From: an uncultured Gammaproteobacteria bacterium
GTDB lineage: Bacteria > Pseudomonadota > Gammaproteobacteria > Pseudomonadales > Azotimanducaceae_A
DNA: 34,780 nt
Reading direction: 5' to 3'
Assembly (NCBI GenBank): GCA_913041025.1
Contig: CAJWGQ010000009.1
Location: forward strand, 1-34,780
Shown here one piece after another: positions 18,187 to 26,760 of this stretch. Under the pieces are notes generated by a model. It searched no databases. It saw only the letters and a list, made by a program, of their open reading frames with translations, and was not told the origin of the DNA. Made by a program: the position numbers and the translations under genes. Within the stretch, counting starts at the first letter, position 1, and each line of letters opens with the position of its first letter.

Positions 18187-18273
18187 GCCCAGGTGGTGAA
18201 ATTGGTAGACACGCTAGCTTCAGGTGCTAGTGGGGGCAACCCCGTGGAGGTTCAAGTCCTCTCCTGGGCACCA
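18187..18273 (+). tRNA. tRNA-Leu (anticodon CAG)
   Basis: An 87-base cloverleaf folds by eye. The acceptor stem is GCCCAGG with CCTGGGC, discriminator A, and encoded CCA at 18271-18273. The D-arm contains AATTGGTAGAC. The anticodon stem is CTAGC/GCTAG with loop TTCAGGT, giving CAG at 18221-18223. A long variable arm (GGGG-CAA-CCCC) is typical of class II tRNA-Leu, and the T-arm is GGAGG-TTCAAGT-CCTCT. It reads CUG codons. It stands alone between rnr and folE2, both on the opposite strand. Confidence 0.97.
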
Positions 18274-18274
18274 A

Positions 18275-18298
18275 TTATAGGAAAGTTTAGCCCTATAA
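18275..18298. terminator. Possible bidirectional terminator between tRNA-Leu and folE2
   Basis: TTATAGG (18275-18281) and CCTATAA (18292-18298) form a seven-base-pair stem around a ten-base loop, directly after the tRNA CCA and four bases from the folE2 stop. The stem is AT-rich and no long T-tract follows on either strand, so termination would be weak. Confidence 0.4.
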
Positions 18299-18301
18299 GT
18301 A

Positions 18302-19252
18302 TTAAGGTATTGGCAGATAACCACCCTCTATTCCCTTCGTGACTACGCCAACTGCATCGTGCGCATGTAGACTTTCATGGTGCTCTATTCGAACCCAAAA
18401 GTCTTCGTACCTAGATTCTTCTGATAACCCTTTTTTGATGCGTCTACCAGAGTCTTCTACAAACATCAGATTTGAACCATTTAATCGCGCAAATTCTTGT
18501 TCATCTTCTCTTTTTACTGCGCTTTGAACGGGCGTCTTCAGAACTGCCTCAACACTATCTACCAAATCGCTGATCGGTAGGTCCTCAACTGAACTGTTTA
18601 GTCGCACCATCACTTTAGCGGTGCTTCGCTGACTGTGAGGCGTTGCCACTATTGATTCCTCTCGCCCAAGCCATGCTTCCATCTCTGCTAAATCAACAGT
18701 TCCCGCCGCTCCAAAATCATTTTGAAACTTACTCTGAATTAATTGTCGCGCTAAAGCCGCCGAACAGGGACAAGTGGAAGAATATTGTACTTCTGCCGAA
18801 AGTTCTAAATGGACTTCACCGTCGATTAAAGTGCCTTTAACCGTTACAGGGTAAGAAGACCAGCCAAAATTTTCACTCAGAAGCGCTTTGCGCCTAATGA
18901 AATGATCAAAGGAGAACTCTACAAATGCCCTGGTACTCAAATCATGATGCGATTCCAGTATTGTACTCAATAGCATTCTCAAACCAGATGCGGTGAGAGG
19001 ACGTGTATTTGAATGTTCGTCTAGCAGCAAATACAGCCTCGACATATGTATCCCTTTCGCCAGCGGGTCGGAGAGATCGACATAAACCTGGACCTTTGCC
19101 TGGACTTCCTTAATTTCATCGCCATCCTTGACCTTTAGGGGTTGATGGACATCACTCATGCCAACCCAGTCAAGGGTACCCTTCGTTTCAGCTAATTCTC
19201 GATCGGCAATGTCTGGCATCGATCCAGCACGCATAGGCATCGGTTTATTCAT
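18302..19252 (-). CDS. folE2: GTP cyclohydrolase IB (FolE2)
   Basis: Converts GTP to 7,8-dihydroneopterin triphosphate, the first step of folate (and queuosine) synthesis, as an alternative to zinc-dependent FolE. The family is known to work with metals other than zinc. The 316-residue product has MPDIADRE near the start, DLSDPLAKGIHMSRLYL (about 59-75), the CPCS motif with Cys161/Cys163, TPHSQRSTAKVMV, and an N-terminal GMSDVHQP segment, all FolE2 signatures. It is the last gene of the minus-strand block, 78 bases after the small Trm112-like gene. That gap is AT-rich and may hold its own promoter, but I see no clear Zur-type site. Confidence 0.95.
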   Translation of the reverse strand: MNKPMPMRAGSMPDIADRELAETKGTLDWVGMSDVHQPLKVKDGDEIKEVQAKVQVYVDLSDPLAKGIHMSRLYLLLDEHSNTRPLTASGLRMLLSTILESHHDLSTRAFVEFSFDHFIRRKALLSENFGWSSYPVTVKGTLIDGEVHLELSAEVQYSSTCPCSAALARQLIQSKFQNDFGAAGTVDLAEMEAWLGREESIVATPHSQRSTAKVMVRLNSSVEDLPISDLVDSVEAVLKTPVQSAVKREDEQEFARLNGSNLMFVEDSGRRIKKGLSEESRYEDFWVRIEHHESLHAHDAVGVVTKGIEGGYLPIP

Positions 19253-19330
19253 TTACTAACTCTTCTTTTTTGTTTTTGAAAATACTAACAGATATAAAAA
19301 ATCCGGACGACGAACTTACCACAAATTGAT

Positions 19331-19519
19331 CTAAGGAATCGATTGAATTTCAGATTGTGAGAGTTGTCGAGATTCCTCTACGAGCAATATTGGGATCTCA
19401 TCCCGAATGGGATAAGCCAGCTTGCTGGCTTTGCACCAAAGCTCTTGAGCTGTCTCAACATACATCAAAGGTTGTTTAGATTGCGGGCAAATCAAAATAT
19501 CTATTAACTCCTCTTTCAT
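19331..19519 (-). CDS. Trm112/YcaR-family small protein
   Basis: A 62-residue protein of the UPF0434/Trm112-like family. The pattern is LIDILICPQSKQPLMY, ELWCKASKLAYPIRDEIPILL, EESR, matching YcaR-type proteins throughout. Of the usual Cys ligands the second (CPxC) is Ser here (CPQS); a CPxTK form is common in other Proteobacteria, so loss of this Cys is known. Eukaryotic and archaeal Trm112 activate methyltransferases; the bacterial role is not settled. I start at ATG 19519; an in-frame TTG two codons upstream exists. It follows purA after 14 bases and is probably co-transcribed with it. Confidence 0.88.
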   Translation of the reverse strand: MKEELIDILICPQSKQPLMYVETAQELWCKASKLAYPIRDEIPILLVEESRQLSQSEIQSIP

Positions 19520-19533
19520 ATTCAAGCTACCCG

Positions 19534-20841
<1,308 letters not shown>

Positions 20842-20849
20842 TCAATCGA

Positions 20850-22019
20850 CTACACGATCTCAGATACGACCCACTGATCATTCTTATACAGTAAACTGTG
20901 AGTGCAGAACTTTGACGGCTCTTCTAAATCACTCAGAGCACACACTACCCTTTTGCCATTCGTCCTTAAATCAGCGATTGTGTTGTTTAATCGTTCTCTC
21001 TCTTTGCCTTGCATGAAGGGCGCAAAGATCAGTTCAGTCTCTTTGACTTCTATCTCTTTTAATATGAATTTGAGATCCATATCAAATCCAGTGGCGGGCC
21101 GCTTATTTTTTTGCTCTTCGTCTAACGAACCGTTGTAACGCCCGCCTTGCGCAAGGGCACTACCATATTTCGGGTGATAAACCGAGTAAACAGGACCGTT
21201 GTGGTATCCATAGCCATGAAGCTCGGCCAAATCAAAGCGCAAAGAGCCCTGAGAGATATCGATTAGGGCTCTTAATTCTTTCAATTCCTCAATCGCCGAA
21301 TGTACGCCGTCAGGCGCCCCCTTCATTTCCGAAGAGATTATCGACAAGTCGTCACCCATGATCATCGGCAACCTCTTCATATAGTCTGCCAACCTAGATG
21401 GCTTCAAAAGCTGACCTATATCACTTTGAGATTTCAACTGAACACTTTTGAATAACTTGGGCTCATCCTCGATTACCAAGTCTTCCTGATCGATTAACGC
21501 AGCAACTAAAGCATGATAAACACCCATGTGCCCCAGCAACAAAACAGGCTCTGAAACGCCGGTCATAAGGACGGTCTCAAGCATCAAATTGACCACTTCG
21601 GCATCAGCAGATATTTTTTCAGTCCCAAAAATTTCGACACCCACCTTGAAAGGTAGACGTGTTCTATTTACCGCCGATATGGGAGAGGCAAATACGACCG
21701 GACCTGCATAGCAATAACGCTCTATATCATTTCCACGATGATGCTGTGCATCTATCCTGATTACCTGAGACGTAAGGTCCGCGCGCACGCCGAGTTGTTT
21801 CCCACTTAACTGATCAAGCACCTTTAATGTCTGCAGATCTAGGTCAGTGCCTGAAGAAACGAGTAACGTATCTAGATATTCCACAACGGGTGGCTCTATA
21901 TATTGAAAGCCCCAACTTGCGAAAAGGTCTAAAACACTTCTTCTTAACTGCTCGAACCGCCACGCAGCTGGCTGCAGTAGATCCTCAATCCCATCTGGGA
22001 GATAAAGCCTTGTTTTCAT
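20850..22019 (-). CDS. hisZ: ATP phosphoribosyltransferase regulatory subunit HisZ
   Basis: A class-II histidyl-tRNA synthetase paralogue that lacks tRNA charging and forms a complex with short-form HisG for the first step of histidine synthesis. The N-terminal half shows LPDGIEDLLQPAAWRFEQLR, WGFQYIEPPVVEYLDTLL, VRADLTSQVIRIDAQ and the motif-2-like RYCYAGPVVF; later come ALAQGGRYNGSL and ATGFDMDLKFIL. At 389 residues it lacks the C-terminal anticodon-binding domain of true HisRS, which fits HisZ. hisG is not nearby, as is usual for this locus. It is 33 bases downstream of hflC. Confidence 0.93.
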   Translation of the reverse strand: MKTRLYLPDGIEDLLQPAAWRFEQLRRSVLDLFASWGFQYIEPPVVEYLDTLLVSSGTDLDLQTLKVLDQLSGKQLGVRADLTSQVIRIDAQHHRGNDIERYCYAGPVVFASPISAVNRTRLPFKVGVEIFGTEKISADAEVVNLMLETVLMTGVSEPVLLLGHMGVYHALVAALIDQEDLVIEDEPKLFKSVQLKSQSDIGQLLKPSRLADYMKRLPMIMGDDLSIISSEMKGAPDGVHSAIEELKELRALIDISQGSLRFDLAELHGYGYHNGPVYSVYHPKYGSALAQGGRYNGSLDEEQKNKRPATGFDMDLKFILKEIEVKETELIFAPFMQGKERERLNNTIADLRTNGKRVVCALSDLEEPSKFCTHSLLYKNDQWVVSEIV

Positions 22020-22052
22020 TGCCTAAAATAATAAAACCCCGAACTACGAGAT

Positions 22053-22928
22053 TTATTGTCTACCGCTTCCGGCTTCCAAATATTTAAAAAACTCGCTTTT
22101 AGGGTCGAGTACGAGCAAATCCCCTTTATCCTTAAATACTTCCGTATAAGCATTAATGCTTCGATAAAACTTGTAGAACTCGGGATCTTGATTAAAGGCA
22201 CTCGCATAGATCGAAGCGGATTTAGCATCACCATCTCCTCGGAGCTGCTCACTTTCTTTGTACGCATTAGCTTCAATTACCACCGCTTCTCTATCAGCCT
22301 TTGCTCTGACCTCAAAAGCTTCTTCCTGTCCTTCGGCCCTGTATTGCCTCGCCTCGATTTCCCTTTCGGAATTCATGCGATCATAAACCGTGGTTGAAAC
22401 TTCGGAAGGCAGATCAATCTTTTTTACCCTAACATCGATCACGCTAACTCCAATCGTATCAAGCATGACCGTATCCAACTCTCCCCTGAGCTCTTCCATC
22501 AACAAATCTCTTTCGCCTGATATCACTTCGTGCATATCGCGCCGGCTTATTTGATTCCGAAGTCCTTCATTAACTCGCTCCTGCAACAATCTAAGCGCCG
22601 TCATAAGATCAAAACTGGTGCCCCTATAAAATTTCTCGGTATCTTGGACTCGCCACTTTACAAAGGAGTCAACAATCAACGGTTTCTTCTCCAATGTGTA
22701 GTAGGTTTCTGCTGCTGCATCAGAGGTCAACACTCTAGCGTCAAATCGTTTTATCTCATCGACAAAAGGCAGCTTTAGCTTAATGCCAGGCTGTATATTC
22801 GATTCCATCAGCGCTCCAAAGCGCAGCTTAATAGCTCTCTCCCGCTCATCGACATAATAGACGGCGCCAGAAATACTGCCCAAAACGAGCAAGCCAATTA
22901 CCGCAAAAATTAATGTTTTCATAGACAT
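22053..22928 (-). CDS. hflC: HflC, membrane modulator of FtsH
   Basis: SPFH (band-7) protein that assembles with HflK into a large periplasm-facing cage around the FtsH protease in the inner membrane. One N-terminal membrane segment (about 4-25, LIFAVIGLLVLGSISGAVYYV) precedes DERERAIKLRFGAL and the SPFH domain. A long helical region rich in Arg/Glu/Ala (SEREIEARQYRAEGQEEA) follows, then GDGDAKSASIYASAF and DPEFYKFYRSINAYTE. At 291 residues it is slightly shorter than E. coli HflC (334). Twelve bases separate it from hflK. Confidence 0.95.
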   Translation of the reverse strand: MSMKTLIFAVIGLLVLGSISGAVYYVDERERAIKLRFGALMESNIQPGIKLKLPFVDEIKRFDARVLTSDAAAETYYTLEKKPLIVDSFVKWRVQDTEKFYRGTSFDLMTALRLLQERVNEGLRNQISRRDMHEVISGERDLLMEELRGELDTVMLDTIGVSVIDVRVKKIDLPSEVSTTVYDRMNSEREIEARQYRAEGQEEAFEVRAKADREAVVIEANAYKESEQLRGDGDAKSASIYASAFNQDPEFYKFYRSINAYTEVFKDKGDLLVLDPKSEFFKYLEAGSGRQ

Positions 22929-22940
22929 TAGTTTGTTCTC

Positions 22941-24083
22941 CTAGTTCCCGCCACGTAGTCGATTGTTAACCGAACGATTCGCATTATTTAACTCTCTTCG
23001 AATTTCTTCTGTCGCCTGCCTGACCGCATCCTGATCCACATTAACTGAAGCGCCTCTGCGGTCGCCTAGCCGATCCAGTGGCAAATACATCATGTTGTTT
23101 CCGCCTTCCACATCAACCATCACTTTGCTTGATTTAGAAAACACAGATTCCAACGCATCTATATAAAGCCTATCTCTCGTGACCGTCTTCGCTAACTTAT
23201 ATTCCGTCAACAACTTTTCAAATCGCTCAGCCTCACCCTCGGCTTTGGCTATCACCTGATCTCGATAGGCACTAGCTTCTTGGATTTGTCTTTGAGCCTT
23301 ACCTCTGGCCTCTGGAACAATCGACTGCGCATACGCATTGGATTGGTTGATAAATTTCTGCTTATCTTCCACCGCTTTTTGGACATCGTTGAAGGCGTCC
23401 TGCACTTGAGCCGGCGGTGCACTTCGGTCAATGTTTACTTTGTTGATGAAAATGCCAGTACCGTAGATTCTTAGGTACTTCTGCAATCTGTCCTGAACCT
23501 CGATAGCTATCGCCTCCCTGCCATCTGTTATCGTCTGGTCCATCGTCGAACTACCTACCACATGCCTCAAGGCGCTCTCAGTGGCATTGTCCAAACTGCG
23601 TTCAGGATCATTAACATTCACGGTAAAATCGACTGCGTTATCGACAACCCACTGCACCGTCAAACTGACGTCGACGATATTTTCATCCTCGGTTAACATG
23701 AGCGCTTGATGATCTTTGGACCTTACTCTCGTGACATTAACCACTTCCACCGTGTAAAAAATTGGCGCTTTAAAATTAATACCTTCGGTAAGTAACTCTT
23801 CTTGAACTTCGCCAAAAAAGAAGACCACACCACGTTCCTGTGCATCGATCTGATATACGCCCATGTAAAGATAGAAAACCGCTAATACAGGTAGCAGTAT
23901 TCCAAACATCTTTGCCGAAAAAGGATTGGAGCCCGTCGGACCTGAACCATCCTTCTTGCCTCCAAAAATTCCAGACAGTTGCCCCTGAAGCTTCTTTATC
24001 GCCTCGTCTAAATCAGGTGGACCCTGGTCTCCTCTGTTACCCCAGGGATCGTTGTTGTTACCTGGGGGATCATTCCATGCCAT
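22941..24083 (-). CDS. hflK: HflK, membrane modulator of FtsH
   Basis: Partner of HflC in the FtsH-HflKC complex. The Asn/Gly/Pro-rich cytoplasmic N-terminus begins MAWNDPPGNN and contains PPDLDEAIKKLQGQL. One membrane helix (about 59-77) and the SPFH domain starting IDAQERGVVFFFGE follow. The C-terminal helical region has SIVPEARGKAQRQIQEASAY and AKAEGEAERFEKLLTEY. Length is 380 residues. The start ATG 24083 has a GGAG ribosome-binding site ten bases upstream. Directly after hflX (69 bases) and before hflC, as in E. coli. Confidence 0.96.
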   Translation of the reverse strand: MAWNDPPGNNNDPWGNRGDQGPPDLDEAIKKLQGQLSGIFGGKKDGSGPTGSNPFSAKMFGILLPVLAVFYLYMGVYQIDAQERGVVFFFGEVQEELLTEGINFKAPIFYTVEVVNVTRVRSKDHQALMLTEDENIVDVSLTVQWVVDNAVDFTVNVNDPERSLDNATESALRHVVGSSTMDQTITDGREAIAIEVQDRLQKYLRIYGTGIFINKVNIDRSAPPAQVQDAFNDVQKAVEDKQKFINQSNAYAQSIVPEARGKAQRQIQEASAYRDQVIAKAEGEAERFEKLLTEYKLAKTVTRDRLYIDALESVFSKSSKVMVDVEGGNNMMYLPLDRLGDRRGASVNVDQDAVRQATEEIRRELNNANRSVNNRLRGGN

Positions 24084-24152
24084 CTTTTATTTTCTCCAGT
24101 CGAATTGAGTTAAATCCATTAAAATTCTAGATTTGTGTATTAGGCTGCGCAA

Positions 24153-25400
24153 CTATGATTGCGTTCTCTTTTTTAATTCTTTTATAAGCGCCGGGTCACC
24201 ACGTAACGTTAAATCGAAATAACCCTCTTCTTCAAATTTTTCCTCTATTATAGCGCTCTTTTGATAGAGCCATGCTCTCGTCGATCCATCGCACATACTT
24301 AGCCTAAATTGGTAGGGAGAATATACCCCGATAACCGACGCAATCCTCTTGGTAAGTTCATCCAAACCATACTGGCTTTTCACACTAATACAAACACCCA
24401 ATTTACCTAGGACTTCTAACCGACCCCAATCATCCAAAAGATCAACTTTGTTGAATACTAATAATTCAGGAATTTCGCCAGCCCCTATTTGTCCGAGAAC
24501 CTCTCTAACTTGCTCCATACGAGCTTCGAAGTTTTCGTCAGAAATATCTACTACGTGCAATAACAAATCAGCACCTGAAACCTCCTCCAGAGTCGCATGA
24601 AAAGCCTCCACCAATTGATGAGGCAGTTGGCCGACAAATCCAACCGTATCAGCCAACATGCATTCTCGCACACCCGGAAGGCTTACTCGTCTAATCGTAG
24701 GGTCCAGTGTAGCAAACAACTTGTCTGCTACTAGCGCGTCAGCCCCGCTCAAAAGGTTGAACAAAGATGACTTTCCGGCATTAGTATAACCCACCAAAGC
24801 AATAGTTTGCGTTTCATTGCTATGTCGTAATCTTCTGTTCTGTCTTCTATTTTTCTCAATCTGAGCAAGTTTCTTTTCAAAAAATTTCACTCGATCGCTC
24901 AGCATCCGCCTGTCCAACTCGACTTGCTTTTCGCCCGCTCCCCTAAAGCCAATTCCGCCTTTTTGGCGATCCAAATGGGTCCAACCCCTAACCAATCGAG
25001 TCTGAGCATGTTTGAGTTGAGCAAGTTCCACCTGAAGTTGGCCCTCATGACTTAGGGCTCGATCAGCAAAAATCATCAATATTAGTTCGGTTCGAGTTAC
25101 AACCCTACAATTAATCGCTGTCTCTATATTCCTCTGCTGTCCAGGAGAGAGTTCATTGTTGATCACCAACAATCCCGCCTCATGCTTCTTGGCAATTTGT
25201 TTGATTTCCTCGAGCTTTCCTTTGCCTATAAAGGACTTAGGATTAATTCGCTCCTTACACACCTCAAGAGATTCCACCACAACTAGTCCCGCTGTTTTTG
25301 ATAACTCAAGCAGCTCGTTTAGATCAGGTGAGGGAGCCTTTTCAAAGGTTACAGAGATAAGGACGGCGGTTGCGCCTAATTCCGGCCTTTCAAACAGCAT
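24153..25400 (-). CDS. hflX: GTPase HflX
   Basis: Ribosome-associated GTPase that splits stalled 70S ribosomes, notably after heat stress. The N-terminal HflX domain carries NPKSFIGKGKLEEI, LSPGQQRNIE and GQLQVELAQLKHAQTRLVRGW, then the linker GGIGFRGAGEKQVELDRR. The GTPase domain has G1 GYTNAGKSS (about 204-212), G3 DTVGFVGQLP and G4 NKVD. Length 415 residues is typical. It lies 38 bases downstream of hfq in the hfq-hflX-hflK-hflC arrangement. Confidence 0.96.
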   Translation of the reverse strand: MLFERPELGATAVLISVTFEKAPSPDLNELLELSKTAGLVVVESLEVCKERINPKSFIGKGKLEEIKQIAKKHEAGLLVINNELSPGQQRNIETAINCRVVTRTELILMIFADRALSHEGQLQVELAQLKHAQTRLVRGWTHLDRQKGGIGFRGAGEKQVELDRRMLSDRVKFFEKKLAQIEKNRRQNRRLRHSNETQTIALVGYTNAGKSSLFNLLSGADALVADKLFATLDPTIRRVSLPGVRECMLADTVGFVGQLPHQLVEAFHATLEEVSGADLLLHVVDISDENFEARMEQVREVLGQIGAGEIPELLVFNKVDLLDDWGRLEVLGKLGVCISVKSQYGLDELTKRIASVIGVYSPYQFRLSMCDGSTRAWLYQKSAIIEEKFEEEGYFDLTLRGDPALIKELKKRTQS

Positions 25401-25438
25401 CTAACGTTGATACCGTGACCAGTCCGCTCCCGCACACC

Positions 25439-25672
25439 TTACTCTTCATACATTTCGGGCAAACTAATATTACGCGCTGGCTGAATAGTGGAAATTGCGT
25501 GTTTATATACCATTTGACTCACCGAACTCTTCAAAAGAATAGAAAACTGATCAAAAGATTCGATTTCCCCTTGAAGCTTGATGCCACTTACTAAATAAAC
25601 GGAGACCGGCACTTTTTCTTTTCGGAGTTGGTTGAGATAGGGCTCTTGTAAGTTATTGATTTTATTTTTCAT
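25439..25672 (-). CDS. hfq: RNA chaperone Hfq
   Basis: Sm-like hexameric RNA chaperone that pairs small RNAs with mRNAs. The Sm1 segment ([23 protein letters not shown]) and the Sm2 motif VYKHAIST are intact, and the N-terminus has the normal [10 protein letters not shown]. At 77 residues it has only a short acidic C-terminal end, against the long disordered tail of the 102-residue E. coli protein. It is preceded by 148 gene-free bases containing a candidate promoter and a hairpin, so it may have its own transcript as well as read-through from miaA. Confidence 0.97.
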   Translation of the reverse strand: MKNKINNLQEPYLNQLRKEKVPVSVYLVSGIKLQGEIESFDQFSILLKSSVSQMVYKHAISTIQPARNISLPEMYEE

Positions 25673-25709
25673 TTGCCTAGATAATTATTAATTGTACCTT
25701 CCTAAACGG

Positions 25710-25757
25710 GACCGATTTGCGTGCTTTCGGGTTCCTCCCACTGCACCGCACACGGTC
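25710..25757 (-). promoter_or_regulatory. Stem-loop in the hfq 5' leader
   Basis: GACCG (25753-25757 complement) pairs with CGGTC (25710-25714 complement), with an inner GTGC/GCAC stem and a small GGG/CCC apical stem, all in the interval between miaA and hfq. It is 38 bases from the hfq ATG. The pattern CCGTGTGCGG...GCACGC faintly recalls hairpins near the 3' end of group II introns, but nothing else of an intron is present. Confidence 0.35.
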
Positions 25758-25772
25758 TTGTTATCAAGCTCG

Positions 25773-25802
25773 ACTATACTAGTCCCTTTAAATACTTATT
25801 AA
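25773..25802 (-). promoter_or_regulatory. Candidate hfq promoter
   Basis: On the minus strand, TTAATA (25797-25802) and TATAGT (25773-25778) are 18 bases apart. The -10 is close to consensus, the -35 is moderate. The transcript would begin near 25766 and include the stem-loop in a leader of about 95 bases. Confidence 0.35.
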
Positions 25803-25820
25803 CACTTTCATCTCAAAAAC

Positions 25821-26759
25821 CTAAACTGCCTCCAATGCTCGCTCGATCAACTTCATTTCTCCTGATAGACTGAAAAACTCTGCGTCTTCCCAAGATCGCA
25901 ACCACGTCATTTGTTTTTTAGCCAGCTGTCTGGTTGCCGCCAGCGCTTCTTCTACGAACTCGTCTGTCTTGGTGCCCTGTTCAAGGTGCTTCCAAGCCTG
26001 ACGATAACCTACAGATCTCATCGAGGGGCTGTCTGCATTCACACCGCTCTTTTCTCTCAAAACCCGCACCTCATCCAGGAACCCTGCTTCTAACATCGAA
26101 CGGAAACGAATTTCAATCCTCTTATCCAAGTCTCGCCTTTGTTTTGGAGCGACCGCCAAAGTCCTCAACTGGTAACCTAGTCGTTCATGGAGATTCTGAG
26201 CCGGATTTTCAAGCCAAAAAGTCGAAATATTCTTTCCTGTCAACAAAAACACTTCCATTGCTCTCATTACCCGCTGTCGGTTATTAGGGTGAATGTTAGT
26301 GGCTGCTTCAGGATCAGCAACTTTCAATTCTTTATATAATTCGCCCAAACCATTTTGTTCCACTCTTTGCTTTAAATAAGCACGCACCTCTGGATCAGTC
26401 TTGGGTAATCTAGATATACCTTCCCGTAGACATTTGATGTAAAGCATCGAGCCTCCAACCAGAATAGGAAGCCGATCTTCTTTAGTAGCTTTATCAAGTA
26501 ATTCGTCGACGTCACTCACAAAATCAGCGGCGGAATAAGCTTCCCGTGGATCTCTAATATCGATTAATGCATGAGGGTATTTTATCAAGGCGTCTTTGTG
26601 TGGTTTTGCAGTCCCTATATTCATACCTCTGTATACCATGGCCGAGTCAACGCTAATCAGTGTGGCTTTGCTCTCGCCTCCAATCCGATCATAGAGCTCC
26701 ATCGCAATTTCTGTTTTTCCTGCCGCGGTTGGTCCTGTAATCAAAACAGCTCTGCGCAA
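25821..26759 (-). CDS. miaA: tRNA dimethylallyltransferase
   Basis: Transfers a dimethylallyl group to N6 of A37 in tRNAs that read codons starting with U. The product has the P-loop GPTAAGKT, SVDSAMVYRGMNIGTAKP, LVGGSMLYIKCLREG, HPNNRQRVMRAMEV and RQLAKKQMTWLR. I start at TTG 26759, which gives MRRAVLITGPTAAGKT (312 residues) with GGAAGG four bases upstream, inside the end of mutL. GTG 26771 and a further upstream ATG that overlaps mutL by 68 bases are less likely. It sits in the mutL-miaA-hfq order of E. coli and Pseudomonas. Confidence 0.94.
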   Translation of the reverse strand: MRRAVLITGPTAAGKTEIAMELYDRIGGESKATLISVDSAMVYRGMNIGTAKPHKDALIKYPHALIDIRDPREAYSAADFVSDVDELLDKATKEDRLPILVGGSMLYIKCLREGISRLPKTDPEVRAYLKQRVEQNGLGELYKELKVADPEAATNIHPNNRQRVMRAMEVFLLTGKNISTFWLENPAQNLHERLGYQLRTLAVAPKQRRDLDKRIEIRFRSMLEAGFLDEVRVLREKSGVNADSPSMRSVGYRQAWKHLEQGTKTDEFVEEALAATRQLAKKQMTWLRSWEDAEFFSLSGEMKLIERALEAV

Positions 26760-26760
26760 T

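Noticed and set aside
18187..18273. tRNA-Leu as an integration (att) site
   Set aside because: No integrase, no direct repeat of the tRNA 3' end seen nearby, and both flanks are core genes.
25710..25757. Possible group II intron remnant before hfq
   Set aside because: Only one hairpin resembles intron sequence; there is no reverse transcriptase, domain V or splice boundary, and the gap is too short.
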